Source: Bacillota bacterium
GTDB taxonomy: Bacteria > Bacillota > DTU025 > MWDF01
Direction: 5' to 3'
DNA length: 64,000 nucleotides
Assembly: GCA_029565935.1 (NCBI GenBank)
Contig: JAKQNF010000013.1
Coordinates: 1 to 64,000 of the forward strand
Shown here: positions 1-9,192 of the stretch, piece after piece
Numbering within the stretch: the first letter of the stretch is position 1
Layout: every line of letters begins with the position of its first letter
The notes under the pieces: model-generated
Told to the model about the DNA's origin: nothing
Databases searched by the model: none
Seen by the model: only the letters and a program-made list of their open reading frames with translations
Translations under genes and position numbers: made by a program

Positions 1-129
1 TCATATTGCAGGTTTGGATATCATGAGGGGTTGAAGAAAGGGATCGATATTGCCTGCACAGTACTAAATACACATCTTGGGCAGAATGATGTTCGCTACA
101 TATTAGAGCAATGGCTTGCGTCCAAATAG
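1..129 (+). CDS. 3' end of a CDS truncated by the window edge (hypothetical)
   Basis: Open frame from the window edge to TAG at 127-129, reading ...YCRFGYHEGLKKGIDIACTVLNTHLGQNDVRYILEQWLASK*; not in the ORF track because the start is missing. Confidence 0.35.
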   Translation, partial: SYCRFGYHEGLKKGIDIACTVLNTHLGQNDVRYILEQWLASK

Positions 130-312
130 ATAATCCAAGGATACGTCAAAGAAATCTGCCAGGGCTACCATCAACTGCGGATTTGGGATATATATCCCCC
201 TTTCAATCTGGAACAGGGCCTGTTTAGATGTACCGGTGCTTTTCGCCACATTGTCTAACGTAAGCCCCCGGGTAATCCTTAATTCCTTCAACCTACTTCC
301 GAAACATGCCAT
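103..312 (-). CDS. XRE-family helix-turn-helix transcriptional regulator (small)
   Basis: 69 aa; RLKELRITRGLTLDNVAKSTGTSKQALFQIERGIYIPNPQLMVALADFFDVSLDYLFG matches the HTH_3/Cro-CI pattern. Confidence 0.85.
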   Translation of the reverse strand: MACFGSRLKELRITRGLTLDNVAKSTGTSKQALFQIERGIYIPNPQLMVALADFFDVSLDYLFGRKPLL

Positions 313-713
313 TCATCTTCCCCCTCCGACCACAGATTTCGAAAAAAATACGGGTATTGGGAATATGATCTACTATGTCCATATTGTACTGGCATTTCCA
401 TAGTGTCCAGCACAATTGAGGTGGTCTAACAATTGGTCCAACAGCTGTGGTGGTATTATATGGAATTCCATGGATGTAGAAACACCCACCGTATTTGCAT
501 GGTGGATTATATCAGGACTTTATATAGATATATATTAAGTGATGGACTCTATGGACTAGCGTTTTGGAATCCCGCCTTCGGCACCATCGTATCCATAGTC
601 ATGCAGGGTAAGTTGGCAAGTGAACCCATGCGCTAACTGCCTGGCAAGTAATATTTGAATAAGTGTAAAATAGCCTCTGAAGGTTGATAAAATCTTCGAA
701 AGTTCTTTATTTC

Positions 714-757
714 AAGCCTTTTTCGGTGCGTTTGTGCCGGAGAGGGCTTTTTCTTAT
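714..757 (+). terminator. possible Rho-independent terminator
   Basis: AAGCCttttTCGG...CCGgagaGGGCTTTTTCTT; imperfect stem followed by a T-rich tract. Confidence 0.35.
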
Positions 758-892
758 TGTTTCAAAATCAGTAATAACATAGATCCATCACATGATACAG
801 GGCTAAAATGTATGACGACTGCCTGTATAAGAAATCTGCTTTCTGCTCATTCATAGTTGAAGTCTTTATTACTCAGAATTTTATAAACACTA

Positions 893-921
893 TTGACAGG
901 CCAAATTCAACACGTTATATT
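893..921 (+). promoter_or_regulatory. sigma-A-type promoter of the TetR gene
   Basis: TTGACA (893-898), 17-nt spacer, TATATT (916-921), upstream of the ATG at 978. Confidence 0.75.
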
Positions 922-952
922 ACAAGAGTTATATAACGTGCTTTATATAACT
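911..952. promoter_or_regulatory. overlapping inverted repeats, probable TetR operator
   Basis: CACGTTATAT-N10-ATATAACGTG (911-940) and AGTTATATAA-N6-TTATATAACT (927-952), both with perfect 10-nt arms, overlapping the -10 region. Confidence 0.7.
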
Positions 953-977
953 GATGTAATATCATGGAGGATAATGT

Positions 978-1568
978 ATGGCACCTAAGGTTAAATTTTC
1001 TAGGGAACAAATAATCGATGCGGCCTTCGAAATAGCTCAAACAGAAGGAATCGATGCTATCACTATGAGGAAAATCGCAAAGAAGATAAATAGCTCCGTA
1101 GCTCCTATCTACGTAAATTTTAAAGACGTAAATGAACTGAATGAAGCTGTAATGGAAAGAATTATTAGTATTAGTCTACAACTTATAAAGGAAGAAGATT
1201 CAGTTAATCCATTGATTAGGATGGGAAAAGCATGTCTTAGATTTGCCATGGAGTATAGCGTCATTTTCAGAGATCTAGTTGCAAAAAATGGTAAATATAT
1301 GCAAGGTTATGATATTAAAATGATGCCGGCTCTAATGGAAGAGATACAGAAAGACGCTGAGCTGAGGGGATTACCTGTTGATGAGTTAAAGAAAATCTTG
1401 TTAAAGATTATCATATTTCAACTAGGACTTTCGATAATGGCAGCTAACAGTTTACTGCCCGAAGAATTAAGCAAACAAGATATGATGGATATCTTGTCAA
1501 GTGCAACTGATGATGTGATTATGTCAGCGAAACTGAAAAGGGGATTTCGCAATGATAAAAGGAGTTGA
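978..1568 (+). CDS. TetR/AcrR family transcriptional regulator
   Basis: N-terminal FSREQIIDAAFEIAQTEGIDAITMRKIAKKINSSVAPIYVNFKDVNEL is a TetR_N HTH. Confidence 0.9.
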   Translation: MAPKVKFSREQIIDAAFEIAQTEGIDAITMRKIAKKINSSVAPIYVNFKDVNELNEAVMERIISISLQLIKEEDSVNPLIRMGKACLRFAMEYSVIFRDLVAKNGKYMQGYDIKMMPALMEEIQKDAELRGLPVDELKKILLKIIIFQLGLSIMAANSLLPEELSKQDMMDILSSATDDVIMSAKLKRGFRNDKRS

Positions 1569-2092
1569 AATTTATTAAATCATCAAGAGAGTCAAATTTA
1601 GCTTAAAAAGTGCTGGATGAGTAAAGACAAATGCATATATGCAATTATTGATATTCCCATTTTTATAGTTAAAGCTTGGCTTGCTTGCACGATTCTAAAT
1701 TCAGAGTATCTGTTGGACGGGTAGAGCATAACTTGAGTTTCTATTTAGTTCGATAATTGTTGCGTTCTTACTACTTATTCTCAATAAGCAAGTTATATCA
1801 GTATTCATGTAGCAAGAATTGTAATCGGTGTTTTTATCGGTAATTATATCGGGAATATGATCGTGGCTTTTAACCAAGGAAAATCGTTGAAGATATGAAT
1901 GCAGAGGATATTTATCGACTTCACTTCACCCTGGATATGAAATTTGGATCGGAACGACCATTTTATTTGTTTTGATTGGAATCATTATACAGACTACTTC
2001 TCAGCATGAACCGCTGCGGTTCATCGAGAGGAATCTTGCGAAAATAAAGCGTTAAAGCGGTAGATAAAAGCTAAAGAAGATGGGGTTTTTAA

Positions 2093-2476
2093 GTGGTAAA
2101 GATCAAATTCAGATTAATCTCATTAATCATAATATCGAGCGCTTTGATTATCTGCATACCCGGTTGCGATAATAACCAGACTTTTTCCGGAAGTAGAACT
2201 AGCAATGATAATCAATTTCTGGTGGATTTCGATGTTTTGAATTCCACAGTAAACAGCAAAATGCCCTTGTCGAAGGGTGAGAAAATCGAAACTACTATAG
2301 TACTTCTAAAAGGCGTTTTGGATATTATTGTAAAGAGTGAAAATGATACAATCGCATATCAGGGCAATGATGTAGAAAGCTGTAAATTCATTATTGAAAT
2401 TGAAGAAAAAGGTACTTATACCTTCTATGTTACAGGCTATAAGGCTAAGGGAAGCGTTTACTTTATTAAATCATAG
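2093..2476 (+). CDS. hypothetical lipoprotein
   Basis: Signal peptide with lipobox-like IPGC; 127 aa; GTG-type start. Confidence 0.6.
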   Translation: MVKIKFRLISLIIISSALIICIPGCDNNQTFSGSRTSNDNQFLVDFDVLNSTVNSKMPLSKGEKIETTIVLLKGVLDIIVKSENDTIAYQGNDVESCKFIIEIEEKGTYTFYVTGYKAKGSVYFIKS

Positions 2477-2503
2477 TCTATATGCGAAAGGTGCGCGTAA
2501 ACA

Positions 2504-3244
2504 ATGGAAAAGACGGCATGTAGAAGAACATTTTTAGGAATAATTGTTTCTATATTGTTACTCATCACGCAGATATTCTTGGGGAAAACGGGTCACTTGA
2601 TTGCCAAGCGGATCCCTTATCAGTCAATAGACCCATTCGATTGCTTTGTTGAAATTTCGATACATCATGCGGTCGAATTATTAATTGCACTGGCAATTAT
2701 TCTGATTTTAAGCAAACTTCTTAACCTTGACTTCAATTTTCAACTTGGAGATATGAAAAAAGGGATAAAATACTTAACCGTGTTCACGGCAGTTTTTTCT
2801 GTGATTACAATAGCACAGCATGCTTTTATGGCTTTGAACAATCAGCTTCCTATTTATATGTTTCCGCTGGATGGAAGGAACATTATCGGAACTCTGGGAT
2901 TCCAGTTACTTTTAAGCGGACCGGCAGAAGAGGTTATCTTCCGGGCACTGCCAATTACTCTCCTTACATACTCATTTGGTAAAAGTATTGAAATCAAAGG
3001 CAGTGTTACCTTAGAAGTTATACTTGCATCTCTATTATTTGCATTTGCGCATGTCAGTTGGTCGTTGATACCATTAACCTTCGAAGCTAATTATTTTCAG
3101 ATCATTTATGCGTTTGTCCTTGGAACAATCCAGGGGATAGTTTACCAAAGAAGCAAAAGTATACTGTACCCGGTTCTTATGCATAGTTTCAGCAATGTCT
3201 TGATGGTCGGCGGAGGATATGTGTTTACTGTATTGTTTTCCTAA
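2504..3244 (+). CDS. CPBP family intramembrane glutamic endopeptidase
   Basis: Multi-pass; EEVIFRALPI, LLFAFAHVSW and LMHSFSN match the CPBP/Abi motifs (EExxxR, FxxxH, HxxxN). Confidence 0.85.
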   Translation: MEKTACRRTFLGIIVSILLLITQIFLGKTGHLIAKRIPYQSIDPFDCFVEISIHHAVELLIALAIILILSKLLNLDFNFQLGDMKKGIKYLTVFTAVFSVITIAQHAFMALNNQLPIYMFPLDGRNIIGTLGFQLLLSGPAEEVIFRALPITLLTYSFGKSIEIKGSVTLEVILASLLFAFAHVSWSLIPLTFEANYFQIIYAFVLGTIQGIVYQRSKSILYPVLMHSFSNVLMVGGGYVFTVLFS

Positions 3245-3359
3245 AAGCTGAACATAGTATTTGAATTCAGAAATTCGCAAATGGGGATTTTAAATTGGTC
3301 AGATTAGATGTCTGCTTTGACGATAATTCTAAACCGTAAAGATAAAGGTGGAATTACTT

Positions 3360-4175
3360 ATGAAAAAGAAAAGGTTGGATATAATGTGGAAGTATGTGAT
3401 CAATGCATACTTACTATTTTGGATAATGATTTTGGGGCTTGGCGGGCTGGTATCACAGGTACTGAATGGTACGCCTGTGGCGATGCAATGGGTTGTCGTA
3501 ATATGCAGCTGGTCTCCGACGATTGTACTCCTTGTTATGTTGAAAAAGCTCAAACCTGGTATGAAGGTAAAGGAGTTTTATCAAAACGCTTTTAAAGATA
3601 GATTACACATCAGTGATATATTTTTAGTATTTGTTATTGCAGCTGGTGTTCCTGTATTATCGGCGCTGATAATGTCTATAACTCAGAAAACGCCCTTTGC
3701 CGAGCTGTTCACATTTATTCCGTCTATGCTGCCCAGTGCGCTCTTGTTTACGCTTTTACAGGGAGCTTCGGGTGAAGAATCAGGTTGGCGTGGATATTTA
3801 CGCCCGGAATTAGAGAGGCGATTTGGCTTTATAAGAGGGAACGTTACCTTGGGTGTTATCTGGACACTCTGGCATGCACCGCTTTGGTTTGTCTCAACCG
3901 ATTACAGCGGATGGTCGCTGATTCTTTATATCATTGAAAACTTAGTGCTTCTAACAGCATTGACCTTTGTCATGGCAGTTTTGATGAAAAAGTGTGATAA
4001 CCTCTTCATCGCATTTTGGGTTCACTTTTGTTTTAATTTATCGATGGTATTCTGCCCAGACGATGTGTATTTCTTTATGTTGTATACCGTGCTGTATCTT
4101 GTTGTCGCTTTAATATCAATGATGCATTATTCTCGATCCTCTCACGCTAGCGATATAGAACATAACAATTCATGA
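3360..4175 (+). CDS. CPBP family intramembrane metalloprotease
   Basis: ORF 3348-4175, likely ATG at 3360; [19 protein letters not shown]...[11 protein letters not shown]...FWVHFCFN motifs. Confidence 0.88.
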   Translation: MKKKRLDIMWKYVINAYLLFWIMILGLGGLVSQVLNGTPVAMQWVVVICSWSPTIVLLVMLKKLKPGMKVKEFYQNAFKDRLHISDIFLVFVIAAGVPVLSALIMSITQKTPFAELFTFIPSMLPSALLFTLLQGASGEESGWRGYLRPELERRFGFIRGNVTLGVIWTLWHAPLWFVSTDYSGWSLILYIIENLVLLTALTFVMAVLMKKCDNLFIAFWVHFCFNLSMVFCPDDVYFFMLYTVLYLVVALISMMHYSRSSHASDIEHNNS

Positions 4176-4512
4176 ATTAATAAGAAGGCACGCCGCAACT
4201 ACAAATGACCTTAATAGCTTAAAGGGATGGCGCTAAGATATTGGTAAAAGTACGTAGGCATTTAAGTCAAAAGCGAAATCGTCGGTCGTACAGCTTCTGT
4301 ATAGCTATCTGCGGTACATCTGTTGTCATGTTTGGTTAGCGGATGTTTAATCAACGTTTACTGATATCCTTTTCTATGCCATTACGCATAGAGATGATGG
4401 GAGTTTAACACAATCAGATTTTGACCCATTTCCACGAACGGGCAAAGACAGGATAGTTATTTGTCTATTGAGAGACAGACTTTAAGGTTATGTTGGAAAG
4501 GATAGAACAAGA

Positions 4513-5376
4513 TTGGAAAAGAAAAAAGATATTCTATCAATAGTAATAATTGTTCTTTTGATTGTTATATCGGCAACAGGAGTACTATCATTGGATTTCT
4601 CGAGAAGTTATGAAGTAACAAATCAATTTGGCGATATGGTAAAAATGTATGGTAATGGCATCTACGCGCACGACTCATACTTTGCAGCTCCAATTTTTAT
4701 AGGAACTGATTTTATGATTCTTTTTATCTTTGTACCCTTATTTATATATACATATTTCCAGAATGCAAAAAGATCTAGCAACAGTACAAAGCTTAAGCTT
4801 ATGTCAGTATATTCCGTAGCCTTTTATTATGCAGCAAGTCTTTCATTTGGCGTTACTTACAATCGATATCATTTATTATATATTGGACTCTTCACATGCA
4901 CTCTTTTCGGACTCTTTTCAATTATGCGTAAAATTGAAATCGAGGAATTGAATTATGATTCTACAAATGGCATTAAGATATTTCTTATCTTGTCAGGTGT
5001 TGCTTTGATCGTTGCTTGGATGCCAGGTATTATTCAAACAGTCATTTCAAACACAGCACCTCCACTAATTGAAGTATATACAACATCAATAACTAATGTT
5101 TTGGATATGGGTATTATTGGACCCCTATGTTTTGTATGTTTACATTTATTGAATAGAAGAGACAAGCTAGGAATCATCATATTAGCTTCAATACTAAAAG
5201 CTTGTATCATCGTTGGAATCATGATGATTACACAAACAATCTGTCAAATACTATCCGGATTTGAATTGACTTTACCTGTGCTTATTACTAAATCAGGTTC
5301 ATTTCTGTTACTAGGTGGATTTGCATTGTTCTTTAATAGCAGGTTATATAGTAATTTATTATCAACTCGTCGATAA
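4513..5376 (+). CDS. multi-pass membrane protein, hypothetical
   Basis: 287 aa with several hydrophobic segments; TTG start; no family recognised. Confidence 0.6.
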   Translation: MEKKKDILSIVIIVLLIVISATGVLSLDFSRSYEVTNQFGDMVKMYGNGIYAHDSYFAAPIFIGTDFMILFIFVPLFIYTYFQNAKRSSNSTKLKLMSVYSVAFYYAASLSFGVTYNRYHLLYIGLFTCTLFGLFSIMRKIEIEELNYDSTNGIKIFLILSGVALIVAWMPGIIQTVISNTAPPLIEVYTTSITNVLDMGIIGPLCFVCLHLLNRRDKLGIIILASILKACIIVGIMMITQTICQILSGFELTLPVLITKSGSFLLLGGFALFFNSRLYSNLLSTRR

Positions 5377-5741
5377 GTAGTTCAAAAGGACCAATATTCC
5401 GTGAAGCGCTTTCCAAAAGCTAGTTGCGATAGTGCAAAAAACTAGGGATATGTTTACGAAAACAATAATTCGAAAGACATTCGTTCTATCAACGGTGCCA
5501 AATGGTTAGGAGAAACGTATCAGTAAGCACTTTTAGCGAAAGATTTATCTGGCAAATGAACACTGTATCAAGATTATCAGCCTTTGCCAAAATGACAACA
5601 GGACTACAAACCGTAAGGTTACTGGCGATTTTCTTTTTCCGAAACCCGACGTATTAAGCAACTCGTGATTGGAAGCCCACTGCTGGTTTTAATAGTATTT
5701 GTCTTTATCGGCATAATCTGAATCACATACCAGAGACTTTC

Positions 5742-5770
5742 AGGGACAGTTCTATGAAAGAACCGCCCCT
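5742..5770. repeat. inverted repeat AGGGACAGTTCT/AGAACCGCCCCT
   Basis: Arms 5742-5753 and the mirrored arm ending at 5770 (10/12 complementary), 4-5 nt loop. Confidence 0.55.
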
Positions 5771-5791
5771 GAAGCAAGAAAGCAACAATGA

Positions 5792-6460
5792 CTAGATGTC
5801 TATCTTAGTGCCCCAGTACTCGATTTTAATCGACTTGAAGATGATCCAGTCATCTACGTTCGTAAAATTATCGCTCCACAGCCATGTGCTGTAGAATGCA
5901 CTGTCATAATGAGATCCCTGATTGTACTCGAATATTAGTGTATCGTTCATGTAGACTTTAAAATGATCACCGACCTTGTTGATCAGCAGCGTGTTTTCCG
6001 TTTCACCGTCAAAGTGCATGCTCGACATCGGACCGCTGTCGTAGAACAAGTCATGGTATAGCGCGTCATCATCCCAGTCGACTTCATAAGCACCATAACC
6101 CAGGTCCTCGCTAGCGGATTGAATGCTCTCGAAATATACCGCAGTTTCGTGAATATCGGCCTCCTCACCAGAGAAGCCCACTTCAATTTCACCGTCACCG
6201 CCCGATTTGCCAAGAAGGGTGAACACCAATGTCAGATCGAAGTTTCCCTTGAACACAACAGGAGCGAGTACCCATGAATCCGGATCGAGCCGCAGACCTT
6301 CCACGCCACCCTCATTAAGCAGGTAAGCCCCTTCGCCCTGCCAGTCACTAAGGTCAGCGACAGTAGTGAAATCCACTGACCAGACCTTTGGCTCACAACC
6401 TCCGAGTATCAGTATCGCACTGGCAATCAAGATTAATGCAATGCAACGGAATGACCTCAA
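5792..6460 (-). CDS. secreted lipoprotein with a jelly-roll/laminin-G-like region
   Basis: ALILIASAILILGGCEP lipobox; FTTVADLSDWQGEG...NTLLINKVGDHFKVYMNDTLIFEYNQ resembles LamG/DUF1080-like folds. Confidence 0.6.
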   Translation of the reverse strand: MRSFRCIALILIASAILILGGCEPKVWSVDFTTVADLSDWQGEGAYLLNEGGVEGLRLDPDSWVLAPVVFKGNFDLTLVFTLLGKSGGDGEIEVGFSGEEADIHETAVYFESIQSASEDLGYGAYEVDWDDDALYHDLFYDSGPMSSMHFDGETENTLLINKVGDHFKVYMNDTLIFEYNQGSHYDSAFYSTWLWSDNFTNVDDWIIFKSIKIEYWGTKIDI

Positions 6461-6599
6461 GATGATCGCCTTCCTTCTATTTACTGCATATCAAGTCAAG
6501 TATCGTGCTGACATGCATGTTAGAGGACGTCTAGAATAATAAATTACGCAATTTGTCCGAACACGCGCTGCTTCGCAACAATTATTAAGGCATGACAGA

Positions 6600-6638
6600 G
6601 TAACGGCTTCTAGTTAAGGTGCCCCCCTTCGCCGTTAC
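6600..6638. repeat. hairpin-forming inverted repeat GTAACGGC...GCCGTTAC
   Basis: Perfect 8-nt arms 6600-6607 and 6631-6638, with an inner AAGG/CCTT. Confidence 0.5.
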
Positions 6639-6848
6639 ATTTCTATGGCACATAACTACTTCCTTCAATAGTTGAATATTTAACAAATGGAAGAATGGCG
6701 CTTCAGAGAAGTATAAAAACTTGACGGGTAAACGATGATAAATATTGGGAGGTATCTATCATAGTGGGTATACTCGCCTTGATGGTATCCAAGATCACTA
6801 GCGATTTATTATCCGATTGCCTGGCGTTAGTCAATGCGAATACTCAAT

Positions 6849-6888
6849 ATTACATAATCGACGGCCGTTCGACCGTCGATCATGTAAT
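6849..6888. repeat. long inverted repeat ATTACATAATCGACGG-N8-CCGTCGATCATGTAAT
   Basis: 16-nt arms (6849-6864, 6873-6888), 15/16 complementary, 8-nt loop. Confidence 0.7.
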
Positions 6889-6910
6889 TAATAGACTCAA
6901 TCAACGCAGC

Positions 6911-7456
6911 TTAGCGCCCATGGTTCCCGCCCTTCTCATGAGGAGAAGAACGCAGCGCAAGATAAAGCTTGTGAGACCATATTTCTAAAGCCAGCATCGC
7001 TTCTACGTACTCTCTTGTCGCATCCACACCCTTATCTGCGTCTTTTTTTAGGTACAGCATGTGGTTGAACCTCTCATTAACTTCATCCGAGACCATTACT
7101 GTAAGGGCGTCGATCAATTTCTGCGGAGATTCTTCTCTGATGGACTTTTCCGCGATAGGGATGATCGGCCCTTCGCTAAGACCGGCCGGTTTAAGACCGG
7201 TGTAAGGTTCGCCCTCACCTGACCTGTGAAGGCGCACGACGTTTTCGAAGAACCACTCTTGGGCAAGTTCGACGATCTCATTATTGCTTGCGGCAGTTTT
7301 CATCACGGACAATGTCCTTTGGAAAAGCCTCTCGATTTCTTGTTCTGCATCTTTCTTAACATATGGTAGGATTATTCGAACATCCTTCTTTTCTAGTGCA
7401 CGCTGCGCGGCTTTTACTACCGGACCGTCCATCGTGTCGCAATGAGGAGGCATCAT
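6911..7456 (-). CDS. DUF6448-like protein
   Basis: N-terminal MPPHCDTMDGPVVKAAQRALEKKDV as in the HCDTMDGPVV family; 181 aa, mostly helical. Confidence 0.65.
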   Translation of the reverse strand: MMPPHCDTMDGPVVKAAQRALEKKDVRIILPYVKKDAEQEIERLFQRTLSVMKTAASNNEIVELAQEWFFENVVRLHRSGEGEPYTGLKPAGLSEGPIIPIAEKSIREESPQKLIDALTVMVSDEVNERFNHMLYLKKDADKGVDATREYVEAMLALEIWSHKLYLALRSSPHEKGGNHGR

Positions 7457-7656
7457 TCATCACTTCCTCTAAAATATTTGGCTTATGAATAAATCACATA
7501 AGAACAATAAGACTATATGAATATAGTAACAAATCGAAACAGAAATCCAACAATATCTGTAATAATCCAAAAGGACCGCTAGAGGACGAAGATGGGTCAC
7601 GGAGAAATACTAGAACGAGCAAAACGTTATTTCACTGATGCTGGATTAAGGTAAGG

Positions 7657-8382
7657 GTGGTCGAATTGAGGACATTGGTCGATGCTGCCGTAGAGTACAA
7701 CGACGAAGGATACCTCATACATTCGTGCAATTACATAGGTGCTTACGTTCGAGGCAGGACCAAGGATGAAGCACTCGGGAAATTCAAGGATGAAATTTCC
7801 AGGTATGCCATGTGGTCTACGGGAGAGTACCTGCCGGTTTCATGCGCTATGGAAATAAACATAATACAGGAGAAGAAGAGCAGCCTTGATGTCGCGGACG
7901 CCGATTCTGACATCATCTTCGAATCGGAGTTGATGCCCATTAACTCAGATGAGTATGAGGCAATGAAGGCCCTGGTCTTAAAATCCGCTGAAGATTTCGA
8001 GCTGCTCTACAAATCGATACCCGACAAGGGAGCAACTTCACTGAAGGAGAGGAAGACGTTCTACGGCCAGGTGCCCTTAACTGCAGAGGAGATGTATGTG
8101 CACACCAACAGGGTGACCGCTTACTATTTCGGGGAGATCGGCACAAGCACCGACTTCAAGTCGGGCATTTCGAACAATCGAACGGAGGCTTTCAGGTTGG
8201 CAGAAAGAATCCCGGACTATCTGAAGAACACGGTGCACATAGGAGCGTTCGACGAACTATGGACCTTAAGGAAAGTAATGAGAAGGTTCATCTGGCATGA
8301 TAGGATACATGCGAAAGCGATGTACAGGATGGCGGTGCGTATGTGGGGATCCTATAAGATATGCAATCCGTACTTCTTCTAG
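7657..8382 (+). CDS. HicB-like N-terminal region plus DinB-like four-helix protein
   Basis: N-term AAVEYNDEGYLIHSCNYIGAYVRGRTKDEALGKFKDEI resembles HicB; C-term MYVHTNRVTAYYFGEIG...KVMRRFIWHDRIHAKAMYRMA resembles the DinB His motif. Confidence 0.55.
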   Translation: MVELRTLVDAAVEYNDEGYLIHSCNYIGAYVRGRTKDEALGKFKDEISRYAMWSTGEYLPVSCAMEINIIQEKKSSLDVADADSDIIFESELMPINSDEYEAMKALVLKSAEDFELLYKSIPDKGATSLKERKTFYGQVPLTAEEMYVHTNRVTAYYFGEIGTSTDFKSGISNNRTEAFRLAERIPDYLKNTVHIGAFDELWTLRKVMRRFIWHDRIHAKAMYRMAVRMWGSYKICNPYFF

Positions 8383-8439
8383 TTAGATAGCCACGTCTAA
8401 GAAGATCTTAGAGGGCCCTAACGTGCGGCGAGAGAAGAA

Positions 8440-8456
8440 GCGGCCCGTCGGGCCGC
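8440..8456. terminator. GC-rich hairpin between convergent genes
   Basis: GCGGCCCGTCGGGCCGC palindrome; no clear T tract. Confidence 0.4.
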
Positions 8457-8494
8457 CGGAATTCCGATCGAACCTCCATGCACGTAGCGCGCCA

Positions 8495-9025
8495 TCACCT
8501 TTGGAACTCTTCTAGGTACCTGTCTATGCTCTCTTGGATTATCTGTCTTGCGACGTCGAAGTCGCTAACCTTATCGATGGCGGTCTCCTTGCCCTCGAGC
8601 GTCTTGTACACCGAGAAGAAATGGGACATCTCCTCGAAGATATGAGCCGGAAGGTCCTTTATGCTCTTGTATTGGTTATAGTTCGGATCCCCGAATGGTA
8701 TCGCGATTATCTTCTCGTCCTTAAGCCCGTTGTCTTCCATGGTGATCACGCCTATCGGATAGCAGGAGACCAGGCACAATGGATGAAGCTCCTCTGCACA
8801 TAAGACGAGCACGTCCAGAGGATCGTTGTCCATAGCATATGTGCGTGGAATGAAACCATAGTTCGCCGGGTAATGGGTCGACGTATAGAGTACCCGATCC
8901 ATCTGCAGCAGACCTGTCTCCTTGTCTAGCTCGTACTTCGTCTTGAAACCTTTCGGGATCTCGATCACCGCGACGAAATTGTCCGGTTTTATCCTCTTGG
9001 GAGATATGCTGTGCCAAATATTCAT
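8495..9025 (-). CDS. ppa: inorganic pyrophosphatase (family I)
   Basis: VIEIPKGFKTKYELDKETG...YPANYGFIPRTYAMDNDPLDVLVL signature. Confidence 0.95.
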   Translation of the reverse strand: MNIWHSISPKRIKPDNFVAVIEIPKGFKTKYELDKETGLLQMDRVLYTSTHYPANYGFIPRTYAMDNDPLDVLVLCAEELHPLCLVSCYPIGVITMEDNGLKDEKIIAIPFGDPNYNQYKSIKDLPAHIFEEMSHFFSVYKTLEGKETAIDKVSDFDVARQIIQESIDRYLEEFQR

Positions 9026-9192
9026 CCGATATACCCCCGATTACATTAAAAGGCCCGATATCTGCCCTGGACTGACATCAAGCCGGCCCTGTGTGCATAT
9101 TGTTGCCCTAACTAATAATAATAACACAGATCGCCCTTGTCGTTCTGATACAGGGACGATCTTGATGCTGTATACAATGTGGGAGGCATGCA

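Noticed and set aside
433-636. 67-aa ORF in AT-rich DNA
   Set aside because: No RBS, no family, atypical W/Y/H composition; likely chance
7657-8382. HicAB toxin-antitoxin system
   Set aside because: Only a HicB-like N-terminal region; no adjacent HicA-like small ORF, and the C-terminal part looks DinB-like rather than an antitoxin DNA-binding domain
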